From: Monodelphis domestica
Taxonomy: Eukaryota; Chordata; Mammalia; Didelphimorphia; Didelphidae
Assembly: GCF_027887165.1 (NCBI RefSeq)
Contig: NC_077227.1
Location: forward strand, 85,933,735 to 85,997,734
Direction: 5' to 3'
Length of the DNA stretch: 64,000 bases
Shown here: positions 47,890-58,492 of the stretch, piece after piece
Layout: each line of letters begins with the position of its first letter
Position numbering within the stretch: position 1 is the first letter of the stretch
Notes under the pieces: generated by a model
What the model was told of the DNA's origin: nothing
Databases searched by the model: none
What the model saw: the letters and a program-made list of their open reading frames with translations, nothing else
Program-made: the position numbers and the translations under genes

Positions 47890-49044
47890 AAGCCAGTTTG
47901 GATGGATCACAGAATGTGAGAGGGGGAGTGAAAACCAATGAGAGTAGAAAGATAGGTTGTAGCTAGGCTATGAAAAGTTTTAAAAGCTAAACAGAAGATT
48001 ACATGTTATCCTAAATCAATAGGAAGTCATGGGGGGTGCATCATATGGTCATATTTGTATTTGAGGAAAATTACTTCAGTAGTAATTTTGCAGTATGGGT
48101 TAGAGTGGTGGGAAGACCAGGTAAGCTATTGTTACAATAATCTAGGCAAGATATTATGAAGGTTTATGTTAACAAGGTAGTTATATGAATAGAGAGAAGG
48201 GGCTAGATTTACAATATGTTGTGATTGTAGAAATGGCAAGATTTGGAAATTAGTTGGATATGTAGGATGAGACAGGGTAAGGCAGATTGCTACTAAGGAG
48301 TGAATAGGAGGAGAGGAAATGAAAGCAGTGAATATAAATAGTTTTTCAGGGAATCTGAGAGAAGAAAGAAATGTAGGATGATACCTTCAAAAATGATAGA
48401 ATCTGGTAAAGATTTTTCAAGAATGGGGAAATCTTGAGCATGTTAAAAAGCAGAAGGAAAGGAACTAGCCAATTGAAAATAGATGAAGATTTGAGAGAAA
48501 GGGAACAATTGAGGATACAATCTTCTGGAAAAGACAAGAGGGGATGAAATAAGTACATGTGTCAAGGAACTGGCTTTGCCATCAAGAAGGGATACCCTTT
48601 TGTCAGAGACTAAGGATAAGGAGTTGGTGTCAAAGACTATTAAGATAATGAAAATGGAAGAAGAGGGAGCTCATGAATAGCTTCTTTTCTCAGTAAAGTA
48701 AGACTCAAGGAGAGGTATGAAAGGCTTTAGAAAAGAGGAATTTAGGGAATAAATTAGAGAAGCATAAAAGGACTTCCTTGTAGCAATGTATGCCAAGTTG
48801 AGGTTGGATAACATGAATTTATGATGTATGCAGTCAGCATTATTTTGATATTTCTTCTAGCTGCATTGAGTAGCTCATGTATAGTAATGGAGAAGGAAAA
48901 TTGTAGGGTAATTCAGAATTGAAGTTTGGCAAGAGATGAACAGTGATAGGACAAAGGAGCAAAGGATTCAAGAAACGAGTCTAAAATTTAAATGAGTAAC
49001 TATTGGTTTGAGATTGAAGAGGGAGGAAAATGAAGCTAGGTACA
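47890..49044 (+). mobile_element. probable ancient LINE-like repeat, family uncertain
   Basis: Purine-rich non-coding DNA with phrases known from a widespread old mammalian repeat: gaagattacatgttatcct, ggaagtcatggggggtgcat, attgttacaataatctaggc, aagatattatgaagg. I cannot name the family securely (L3/CR1-like is a guess). No open frame of note. Confidence 0.45.
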
Positions 49045-49360
49045 ATGTTCATGCTCCTCTCTTGCAGCACACTTCCCACCTTCCCAGAATGCAAATCCTC
49101 CTCAGTTCCATCATATATATGATCATCTCATTTCCTTTAAGACTCAACTCAAACTCCTCTTTCTAAAAGTCTATCCTGATACTCTTCCAATGCTAAGTGT
49201 CTCCCACTGCTCCAACAACATTTTTATTAGGTGTTTTTTTTTTCATGTACATTTATAAGTAGACATCCTGGTTTTTCCAGATTGTAATCTCCTTCAGGAC
49301 AAGAATTATTTCATTTGTTGTCTTTTTTTACTGTGCCAGGCACATCCTAGGGATAAAATT
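49045..49360 (+). mobile_element. LINE-2 3' end
   Basis: atcatctcatttcctttaag, actcaactcaaactcctctt, ccagattgtaatctccttca, gtgccaggcacatcctaggg. Confidence 0.75.
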
Positions 49361-49364
49361 AAAT

Positions 49365-50035
49365 AGTGAACCTATGATTTCATTGATATAGAGAACTGCA
49401 AAGTGAGGAAACTTCCTCTGTCAGGTGTAATATTAAAAAATTAATATTATATGAAATATAATATGTTAAATGCGATATTTAGAAATTGGTTTGGAAATAT
49501 AATATTAGTAAAAAATTGGTGGGGTCACCATTTATAAAATAATTAACCCTTAAGTCACAAGGATGATAATAGCTTTTAAGAATTAAATTAAAATATTTAT
49601 TCTAAGAAAGAAATAAAGAGGGAAAGAAATTTTAAAAAATAATTCCTAGCCTACCATTCCACAAGAGTGTCTTCCACCTGAGCCTCAACCTTCAAAGAAA
49701 AAAAGACCCAGCCTCCTCTAAGGTCTCATTTTTACCGTCCTTCTCCACATCATGTCCTTTTCCTAAGTATGGGTCTATCACATCTCAGGAACCAATCAAA
49801 GTCTCTCTGACCTGGACTTGAAACCCTATGTTCTAGATAATGCTCCTAGGACTGGCTTGGACAAACAGAAAGTTCATGATCCTGGGAGGAAGGCATTCCC
49901 TTTACACACAGGAGAGGTCAACACCTCCTTTTATAACTTAACACTCAGAGAATTGCTTAAGAATGCTAAGAGATGAAATGAATTTGAACCCAGGTCTACC
50001 TGACTTTAAGGCTAGTTCTCTGCTATGTCACTTTG
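49365..50035 (+). mobile_element. THER-like SINE split by an LTR
   Basis: Left piece 49365-49425 (tgatttcattgatatagaga, aacttcctctgtcagg) and right piece 49909-50035 (ggtcaacacctccttttata, gaatttgaacccaggtctac, tctctgctatgtcac). An uninterrupted relative at 55115-55330 shows both pieces adjacent. Confidence 0.75.
49426..49908 (-). mobile_element. solo LTR nested in a SINE
   Basis: 483 bp with TGTAAT...TTACACA ends and a possible 4-bp duplication CAGG (49422-49425 and 49909-49912). Minus strand carries AATAAA (near 49597) and TTATAAATGGTGACCCCACC toward its 3' end. A few extra bases (agagg) after the right copy leave the exact junction uncertain. Confidence 0.65.
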
Positions 50036-50059
50036 AATGCTATCATATTGCTAATAAAA

Positions 50060-50429
50060 GTGTTTAGAATTAATATGTGTGCTCATTATGAACAGAAAAT
50101 ACTATTTAGGATAAATACTCAAAAAAAAGAAAAGAAAGGAAGTCAGAGAGAAAAACGGGGGATTCCTCCACATCCTTAAAAAAATGTGGGCATTGCTGCA
50201 TAAGTTTTGGAGACCACCAGGTTAGGTTGTTTTACTTGTTTTTCTTTATTGTGATAGGGCTCAGTTTGGAGTGGGGGGGAAGTGAAAGTTGGCTGAAGTA
50301 AAGATAAAAGGAATCAATAAGATATAGTTGACAAGTAAAGTTGGAGCCTAGTTCAAACTGTGAACCCATAACTCCCTTCCCTAACTGGTCTAGCCTGGAC
50401 AGATGTTTCAGACTCTGTGACACAGAAAG
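50060..50429. other. unassigned spacer
   Basis: No recognised repeat or gene. The antisense frame 50232-50423 shows no motif. Confidence 0.4.
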
Positions 50430-51830
50430 CAGATTACTGTATGGTACAATTCACATTCCATCACGTGGACCAGTGATGTCAATCTCAGACAGAAACTGAC
50501 TGCACCTGGGAGAGTTGTGGCTAGGTCTGCAGGGAATGTGGATGATGCTTCTACAGTGGAATGTGCAAACAATCTTCTCTGTATCTGAAGACAATGGTAC
50601 TGAAGAGAACGCCATTAATTATGTACATCGAATAGGGCCAGCCAGCACTTCCCTTGTCTAGAACATCGTTCTTCTCTCATTCATTCTTTGGGCTGCTGCT
50701 TCTAATTGAGCCTGGATCTAAAAATAAATGGATTATAAGCTTGAAGTCGAAGATGGCCATATATGAGGAACGTGTCATCTGGGTTTTGGACTCTTTACAA
50801 AGCACAATGTACAGCTTGGGCTCACTCTTTCTCTAATTAAACTAACAGTTGAGCCAATCTACAAGCCAAAGTCTCTCCTGGCCTCTAAAAATAGCAAGGT
50901 CTATTTTGCAGATCTGGTATTAGGTGTCATTCTGAAATGTAAACCAAATCTCTTTCAGGTGGAAGAAGCAACTGCTTTTACAGAGGAGTCCTTGTTGTTG
51001 AAACTGGGCAGCCTGATACTCCCATTTAATTTCCTTGATTACCTAACCAGGTCAGGGTTATTCTTCTCCACAGTCCATCTTTAAATGGTTTCAATTATAG
51101 CTGTCAGAACTGGGCCTGAACATTCCTTACTAACCCTAAAAATCTACTGAACCTCTTGCTCCTACCACACATCAGTGAACTCTGACAGAAATAGAAGAAT
51201 TTCCAGGATGAAAAATTATTTGATGACATTGAGAAAGCCAGTCAAAGCTCACCACAAAATGGTCCTTAAAACACCTAGTAAACAATGGGAGGTTGGAAAA
51301 TAAAAGCCTAATGTACCTAATATGTAATCACATAGCCCTGGCCATCATTTGGTGGATTGTTTTCATAAAACCATACCGATACATAAATGCACATATGTTA
51401 ATTGCACAGAGTACTGAAATATAGTAATTTCTCAGCAAAATCCAGGATCATTCAAAAGAGATTATCCACATAGGAAAAAAAACAAAGTGATTTATAAAAT
51501 AAATATTTCACAGATGATGATAAACAGATGAGCTGAGTACATTTGTACATACTACCCTACAATAGACACTGCATATAGATCATGAACTGGACCCAAAATG
51601 GAATAGGAGAATGCATTTGGGCTGAACCATGTCACATTTAGGAAACTGTGCATTCATCTGATGACCCCAAATTGCTCCTTTCTGCTTAAATCCATTGCTT
51701 GCATTCCAATATTATTCCAGTGATCTGAATCAAGAAATTACTTATTTATAGAAGAATCACAAGAGACCCAAAATGAAATTAAAAACCTTTCTAGGTGTAA
51801 GCAAGTGGCCATATCATATATATCGTGCCA
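50430..51830. other. repeat-poor 1.4-kb block, candidate conserved non-coding DNA
   Basis: The longest stretch in the 48-64 kb part without a recognisable transposon. Balanced composition, scattered CpGs (catcacgtggaccagtg, aagcttgaagtcgaag), stops in all frames, and no exon structure. Such blocks in a repeat-rich genome may be enhancers; no conservation data are available here. Confidence 0.35.
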
Positions 51831-51902
51831 CTGGTGACTCCGGAGAACCCTATGAACAGCAACCTCCCTACCACCCCAATCCAAACCACTTGCCCTACTT
51901 CC

Positions 51903-52506
51903 TTTTTTCTTTCTTTTTTTTTTTTTGGTTATTTGAAAATTTTTATTTAATTAATTAATTTAGAATATTTTTCCATGGTTACATGATTCATGTTCTTTTC
52001 CTCCCTTCCTCTGTCCCTCCTCCCATAGCCACTGAGCAATTCCACTGATTTTTAAATGTGTCATTGATCAAGATCTATTCCCATATTATTGATAATTGCA
52101 CTAGGATGATCACTACATCCCCAATCATATCCCCATCAACCCGTGTGATCAAGCAGTTGTTTTTCTTCTGTGTTTTTACTCCTACAGTTCTTTCTCTGGA
52201 TGTGGATACTGTTTTTTCTCATCAGTCCCTCATGATTGTCCTGGGTCATTGCATTGCTGCTAGTAGTCCATTATGTTAGATTGTGCCACAGTGTATCAGT
52301 CTCTGTATATAATGTTCTCCTGGTTCTGCTCCTTTCACTCTGCATCAATTCCTGGAGGTTGTTCCAGTCTCCATGGAATTCCTCCACTTTATTATTCCTC
52401 TTAGCACAATAGTATTCCATCACCAACATATACCACAATTTGTTCAGCCATTCCCCAATTGAAGGGCATCTCCTCATTATCCAATTTTTTGCCATCACAA
52501 AGAGTG
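51903..52506 (-). mobile_element. 5'-truncated LINE-1 with perfect 17-bp duplication
   Basis: Antisense L1 3' end: T-rich tail (51903-51927) on plus, then tagaatatttttccatggtt, down to the ORF2 end. The minus strand keeps CPSIGEWLNKLWYMLVMEYY in the frame 52271-52525, which runs past the junction. Target duplications CCACTTGCCCTACTTCC at 51886-51902 and 52507-52523 are identical, which fixes both ends. About 604 bp. Confidence 0.96.
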
Positions 52507-52539
52507 CCACTTGCCCTACTTCCAACCTGCCTTTCCATC

Positions 52540-52900
52540 ATTTTGAAGAAAGCAGCCTCTATGGAAAAGGGGCCGACTATCACCAGATATAATCAGTAGC
52601 CAACTGCTATAAGCAGGCAGGGAAGCCCAAGAGCCCCAGAAATAGCAGCACTGATTAGCACTAGACCACTGGCTCTGTTTCCATCTTGTCCCCAGCAGCT
52701 GTTATCCAAGAGGACAACAACCTTGTGGAAATGGGACCTGGTTACTCTCTCTACAAATGTTGCAGCACCCACTTTCTCAGCAACTATAGCTCCTGAAGAC
52801 CTGGAAAAGAAAGTTTTCAGTGTCTAAGACTTTGAAAATTATGGAAGATGCCACTAAAGAAGATGCATCATCATCATCTACCTTTGTCACTGTTCCCTAA
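52540..52900. other. unassigned interval
   Basis: No repeat or gene recognised. Confidence 0.4.
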
Positions 52901-52910
52901 GGGTCTATAT

Positions 52911-53312
52911 TTTTTTAAAAACCCTTTTAAAAACCGTTCTAAGAATCAATACTATGTATTGGTTCCAAGGCTGAAGAGTGTAAAGGCTGGGCAAATGGGA
53001 GTCAAGTGACTCGTGTATAATTAGAATTTTGAACCCCAGAACCCTCTTTACCAGCTTCCCATGTTCCTTCTCACATTGTGTGCTAACGTAGAGAAGATAT
53101 AAGTTTTGTGTAGCTCTGCGAGTGGGAAAGCTGGCTTTACTCAGGCTTTTACTTTTGTCCTTTTACTTCTACTTCAAGTGATTATTAATTTAATAAATAT
53201 TATAAAATATAATACTTGGAGTTATTGGATATTCATTTAAGTTTTACACTTGCCCACAGGCTCACGACTAGAAAATATCTGAGGTCAAATTTGAACTCAG
53301 GACCTTCCATCT
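52911..53312 (-). mobile_element. tRNA-SINE split by a small LTR
   Basis: 3' part 52911-53013 (aacccttttaaaaaccgttc, gaatcaatactatgtattgg, gtcaagtgactcg) and 5' part 53249-53312 (cttgcccacaggctcacgac, ctgaggtcaaatttgaactc). The two rejoin exactly to the SINE consensus when the LTR is removed. Confidence 0.8.
53014..53248 (+). mobile_element. small solo LTR (about 235 bp) nested in a SINE
   Basis: Begins TGTATAATTAG and ends AGTTTTACA, with TG/CA ends. 4-bp target repeats CTCG (53010-53013) and CTTG (53249-53252) differ by one base, and the SINE consensus has CTTG. AATAAA near 53193 supports plus orientation. A 4-bp duplication is common for class I ERVs; class not proven. Confidence 0.75.
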
Positions 53313-54329
53313 TTAGGTAGAGTCACAGACACTGGCAAGAATTGTACCGGATAAGAGAATATTCCATTATTAACCCAAAGCCACCCAAGTAGCAAGTGTC
53401 AGTGATGGGTTTTGAACTCCTTGAGTTCAGTCTGTGTTCTTTTCCTTTTACTATGCTACCCCCATGCTCTAATAGGTCTGTGATTTCATCGATGCAAGGC
53501 AGATTGTACTCCATCTGTGTGTCTCCATTCTACTCCATTGAACATCCCATCCCGTGTGTCTCTTGTCCATCCCCTCCAGTAAATCTTCAATAGGGGTCCA
53601 CTCAACATGCTGAGAACCTTCCTTTCAAAATCTTGACTTTATATGCCAATGGTCTGACTACAAGCCCAATGCACCATGTTTTCCAGGCGTACATCTCTCT
53701 GATGACATTTTTTATGCTATTATATTGCATAGTTCCTCACTCATCATGTTCTACAGTCTGCAGAAGTCCCCAGTGTACTTCTCTAATGCTCACTGGGTGA
53801 TCCCTTAGCTCTAATTCTCCCACTTTGTGCCCTCAGTTGTTTCTACACCACCCTTTTTGCATCATTCATAACTTGCTAGTCTGCTTGTGCTTACCATGTA
53901 TCTTTCCATTGTCCTTTGGGTTATTTGTGGTTTTAATTCTTTTCAGAGCATGGTGTTCCCTGATTTTCAACCATATAAAATCACAACAAGGATAATTAAT
54001 ATTAAAAATATGATCTTTTTGGACTTTCAGCAGTATGAGGGTCATTGAAAGTTCTATGCCATTTTCTAAATGTGATCTAGTCCATTCTTTTCCTCGTATT
54101 TAATTCTAGGTCCAGCAGCAGGATAAAAATTATTATTTTTTATTTTTTAATTTAACAAACAAAATATATTTACATAACAAGTAAGGAATGAACCTATTAC
54201 TGATGGACAAGGGGACAAAGGGGGGTATAAAAATCTATATTATAAAGTTGGACTATCTGCCTTGACCATAATAATATGTACCTTTGTATTTCTTCCAGGG
54301 AATTGAAATTCTACATTTCTGCCTCATTT
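53313..54329. other. unassigned interval
   Basis: No recognised element across about 1 kb. 53440-53560 could be an old SINE or LTR fragment. No open frame with a recognisable domain. Confidence 0.4.
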
Positions 54330-54446
54330 GATGTGAGCTCCATAAGAGCAGGGATTGTGTTCCAGCTCAACTGTATCTTGCTTAATTTGAATCTGTCTCA
54401 GCAGAAACACAGAGCACATGGTAAGTCAGTAAAAAATGTTTATTAA
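54330..54446 (+). mobile_element. L2-type 3' tail
   Basis: tgtgagctccataagagcag, ggattgtgttccagctcaac, then agtaaaaaatgtttatta. Confidence 0.6.
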
Positions 54447-54457
54447 TTTTTTTTTCC

Positions 54458-54492
54458 AAAACCCTTTCCTTCTGTCTTGGAACCAATACTTT
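54458..54492 (-). mobile_element. tRNA-SINE 3' end fragment
   Basis: ccaaaaccctttccttctgt, cttggaaccaatactttg: complement of the SINE tail; the rest is missing. Confidence 0.7.
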
Positions 54493-54499
54493 GTTCACC

Positions 54500-55090
54500 C
54501 CAACCCAGGCACTAGAGCCACAAGGGATCAGCTCCTAGAGTCACTTTGAGAACAGCAACAACAGTGGCAGCGGCAGAGGCTGATCAGAAGAGAAAGTCAC
54601 ATTTTACAAAGGGAGAAGAAGCCCCTAGAGAGAAAAGATCCCACATCATGCTGATGGGACTCTGTGCAATGAAAATAAAATGTGGTACAGCTAAGGAGCA
54701 GCTCCGTTATGACACTGATATGATATGATCCAGCGTTAGTTATGCACGGTTATCTCCTGCTGCCATTACTCCATTCTATATTGCCCAGCTGTTCCCTTAC
54801 TGTGTGAGAAGAAAACCGCGTTCCATTCCTGATTGATGAGGGGCGTCTGAATCTCTTCTTTCCTTCCCCTTCACCTCCCTTCCCAGGTCAGGGTCCTTAA
54901 CTTAAAACCAAAAATAGACTCTTTCCTCCGGACTCTGAGATTGGGTAGAAATGAGGTCCTGGAAGCTTAGTTCCCCTGTGGAGGAGGCAGGCAAGCCTGG
55001 AAGGAGCCACAAGAAAGGAAAAAGGATTATCAAATGGTGCCAGCCCCGGTGGCTTCAGCTAGTACCTTTTTGGATAGCTCATTATCTAGG
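54500..55090. other. repeat-poor block with CpGs, candidate regulatory DNA
   Basis: No repeat recognised. It retains several CpGs (ggcagcggcagagg, cagcgttagttatgcacgg, gaaaaccgcgttcc, ggggcgtctgaatc), unusual for this window. The 60-codon frame 54546-54728 has no recognisable domain, so a first exon is possible but unsupported. Confidence 0.3.
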
Positions 55091-55114
55091 GAATTCTAAA
55101 GAAGAGATGGACCT

Positions 55115-55330
55115 CTGCTCGTGATTTCACGGACATAGAGAAGTCCTAGAGGAGGAAACTTCCTCTGCCAATACAGGTCAGCACCTTCTCTACAACTTAG
55201 AGTGTTGGCTAGATTATTGAGTTTTATGATTTGCCCAGGGTCACACAGCCATTATTAAGTAGAGGCGGAACTTAAACCAAAGTCTTACAGTAGTCTGAGC
55301 CTAGCTTGCTTTCTATCAACTATTCCATGG
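55115..55330 (+). mobile_element. THER-like SINE, uninterrupted
   Basis: cgtgatttcacggacataga, gaggaaacttcctctgccaa, tacaggtcagcaccttctct, tgcccagggtcacacagcca. Confidence 0.8.
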
Positions 55331-55489
55331 TGCTAAATAAATACAAGTAATTTAGTTTGGAAAGAGAGGAGGGAGAAGGAAGAGTAGCAGCTGAGGGAAT
55401 TAGGAAAGTAAAAGGCAGTGTTTGAGTTCTGAAGGAAACAAGAAGTTCTAAGAAACAGAGGTAAGGATGGAATACATTCCAGGCAAGAC

Positions 55490-55880
55490 TATCATCTAGT
55501 CCAGACTCCTTATTTTACAGAAGAGGAAAATGAGACCCAGAGAAAGTGACTCAGCCAAGATCCCCCATGTAGTTTGTGGCAGAGTGAGAATTAGAACTCG
55601 TTACTTACTTTCCAGTTTAGTCATCTCTAGTACATCAGTCTCAGGGTAATTTGTGATTTAGTCATTGAACTCTCAATGTGAGAATCCTCATAATCCAGGC
55701 AGTTTGTAAATATAACCTGTCCAGGATGATGAGATTATCTGTATATAGGAGAGAATCACAGATTCTCCTCATTTTCAGAAAAAGAAACTGTGACCTAGTA
55801 ACTTATCCAACTTTTAGATGTGGAATTTGAATCCATGTTTTCCTGACTTCTAGCCCCACATTCTATCCATGATTTTATCT
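55490..55880 (+). mobile_element. two MIR-like fragments
   Basis: 55490-55645: catctagtccagactcctta, ttttacagaagaggaaaatg. 55680-55880: aaaaagaaactgtgacctag, ttgaatccatgttttcctga, ccacattctatcc. Confidence 0.65.
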
Positions 55881-55960
55881 TGTCTGCCATAAAATGATAT
55901 AATAAAAATAAAAATAGAAAGCAGCTCTATTAATTAATGAATGCAGGACTAACAAGATAT

Positions 55961-55982
55961 CAACACACACACACACACACAC
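55961..55982 (+). repeat. short (CA)n microsatellite
   Basis: About ten CA units. Confidence 0.95.
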
Positions 55983-56479
55983 ATGCTTTCAAGTGATGTC
56001 ATGTCATTGTGCCTTTTGCTTCTGTGCCTCAGGATCCCTGAAAAGTCAACATTGAAGAGAGTTGGACAAATATTAATGTGCTTATAAAAAAATGAATGCT
56101 CCTAACCAAAGAGACATTGCTCCCCTTGTCAGAACAAAATATCTAGTGGAAGACTCTGCCAAGATATGTGTTCACTCTTCCAGATCATTTGCAGGAAGAG
56201 ATATGACAACAGAATATATCTCAGGTCTCAGCTGTCATCAGGAAAGGCATGATGAGAAATGCTCCAAAGGTCTAGGGCTCTGAATGGGAATTCTCAAATA
56301 TTAACTTTCTAAAAATGTAAGCAAGAATTGAATCTTCCTACATTTTCCTATATTATCAAACTCTTTATTAATTTGAAATGAAATAAATTTACATTAATGT
56401 ATTTTTGTTGCCTAAAAGCCCACATTGTGGTGGCTCCACTCAAACCAGACTTATCCAGCAGCAATCAAAATCAGAGGTC
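55983..56479. other. unassigned interval
   Basis: A 63-codon frame at 56092-56283 has no recognised motif. No repeat identified. Confidence 0.4.
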
Positions 56480-57359
56480 AGCATTATCCATTGATAAGTG
56501 GTGAAGGTTACAAATAGGCAGGTCTCAAAAGAAGAAAGACTAATAGTAATCACACTGGGAAAATCAATTGCAGAAATACAAATCAAAGCAACTTGTTGTA
56601 GGAGGTTGATCAAAGTAGTTCCCTGATGAGTTTGTGGGCTGCTGAGTTTTTTTAATTGTATCTTCTGATTGAACATATGTTTGGACATTGATCTTGATGT
56701 CTTATGGAAGAGTCTCCCTAACTTAGGATAAGTTGGACAGCTCAGTCCTTTGTATGATTCCAAGCCCCACAGCTAATAAGTGACAGTCAAGTCCTATTTA
56801 TAAGGCGTTCTTTCCACTATACCACACATTAATTTATATTCAGGAGAGCTTGTATCCTCTGTTTTATTGTATTTTGTCTTTAAAAACTGATATTAAAGAT
56901 ATATTAATAAATATTCATCTTTGATTCAACAATTTTATTTGCATTTAATCATTCTGGGTAGAGGGAAGTTAACTGTTTCATAAAACCTTCTGTAATGCTC
57001 TGTCTCAGGTAAGACCTCTTCAGGTAATTACTGGTGAATCTAGATTTAAACACTACAAGGGAAGGAAAAGATGGCAGAACTTTGAGCAAACCTAAATGAG
57101 GAACAGAGAAAAAATATTATCTTTGTTATTGTTTAGTTTTGCTTGTTTTAGGCTATTATTTTAATTATCATGGAAATACAAAATAAAGCAACTTTGACAT
57201 AGGGGGCTAATCAAAGGAGTTCTCTCATCAGTTTCCTGGATGGTCAATCTTTGTTTGGGACTTTGATATCTTCCTTGGGAGGGTATGTATGAGGGTTAGA
57301 TTTTTGTACCTTATTTTGTGTATTTATTTACTTTAAAAAAATAAAACTAATTGAAAGTC
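56480..57359 (+). mobile_element. L1-derived fragment plus a duplicated segment
   Basis: 56490-56610 resembles L1 ORF2 (aaataggcaggtctcaaaag, ttgcagaaatacaaatcaaa). The sequence from about 56585 (aatcaaagcaacttgttgta, gttgatcaaagtagttccct) recurs at about 57172 (aaataaagcaactttgacat, gctaatcaaaggagttctct). 56760-57170 is unassigned. Confidence 0.45.
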
Positions 57360-57415
57360 TGTTGGAGCTTTATAATTAGAAGTGCATTTAGAACTACAAA
57401 ATTGTTATGTTAAAT

Positions 57416-57446
57416 GATCAATGGGGAGACTAGTCTCCCAATGATC
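57416..57446. promoter_or_regulatory. 31-bp palindrome in LTR-B U3
   Basis: Same sequence as 9466-9496, with perfect core GGGAGACTAGTCTCCC at 57424-57439. Confidence 0.6.
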
Positions 57447-58284
57447 ATCAGGGGGGATTGTAAACCTTAAAATTTCTTAGACTTATGAATGTTGGAAATT
57501 TCCCCATTGGGAAATCTCATACTGGAAAAAATTTCCTACTGATAGTAAGAACTCTATTGGAATGTGAAACACCTTGGCATGGGAGGATCCTTCTCCTCCC
57601 TACCTAAGACTACTTTAGGACAGAAACCTTTTGCTAAACAATGGAAAGGGCTTTGACCTATGCTTAAGCATAGAACAGGAAGTTCTTTGAGTCATGATTG
57701 ATTTTAGAATTGATACAATAGAGATACTTGGAATGACAGAACCAGGTCTTGAAACTACAATCTCCACCCTACTCAGAGTAAAAGGATTTAGGAAGGGCTG
57801 CAGCAAGGATCAAGATTTAATTATTTGAGAATATGACCTTCAACAGACATGTGCAAAGGGGAAGACCTCTGGGCGGTCCTGGGTTAAGCTAGAGCCACCA
57901 TTGGCACAGGGAAGACATGGACAGTGATTGGTAGATGTGAGAACTGAGGGGAGGGAACTTAGATGGTTTCCTTAAAGATAGCGGGGTCTGAGGACTGGAG
58001 GAGTTCGAGAGGTTTTGCCCTGAGAGGTTGTGCTCTGAGAAGTTTTGCTCTGAAGGAATCTGAGAGGAGAGAGGTCCTGGAGGGAGAGCTCCTGGAGAGG
58101 TCTGAGAGGAGGGCTTGCTCTGAAGGAGGCTGGAGGTGGAGGCCCCTGAGACTGTTTCTCCATTTTGGTCACGTGAGTGATAGGGACTGATCTCTTTTCT
58201 TTGCCTCAGCTACCTAAGGGCTTGGGCGTTTTGGCCCAGCCTAAACAGAGGGGGTATTTAAGCCCTATTCCCTTCTCTCCCCTT

Positions 58285-58286
<2 letters not shown>

Positions 58287-58345
<59 letters not shown>
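58287..58345 (+). repeat. (CT)n microsatellite in LTR-B
   Basis: About 29 CT units within the pyrimidine tract preceding the polyadenylation signal; LTR-A has a shorter tract at the same place. Confidence 0.97.
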
Positions 58346-58346
<1 letters not shown>

Positions 58347-58492
58347 ATACCTTTCTTCCTCCTGTTTGTAATTAAAAACTCCATAAAAGGTTGACTGCTG
58401 ACTTGAGTTTTCATTTAGGAATTACATAGCTGAATTCCTTGGCGACCTTAAATTAATATATATCAGTCTTTTAAAGTGATTTCCTTGTCACA

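Larger units (their letters stand above)
57360..58492 (+). mobile_element. ERV long terminal repeat, LTR-B
   Basis: Second member of the LTR-A family: ttagaagtgcatttagaac, identical 31-bp palindrome (57416-57446), ctaaacaatggaaagggctt, gaagttctttgagtcatg. Then TATTTAAG (about 58253), a CT tract, TAATTAAAAACTCCATAAAA, CCTTGGCGACC and GTCACA. It lacks the 47-bp repeats and the hairpin of LTR-A, and has three 15-bp GAGAGGTTTTGCTCT-type repeats (58007-58051). No matching target duplication found. Confidence 0.75.

Noticed and set aside
57963-58190. 75-codon frame with FALRGCALRSFALKESE-like repetition
   Set aside because: It is the 15-bp tandem repeat within LTR-B and is not conserved in LTR-A.
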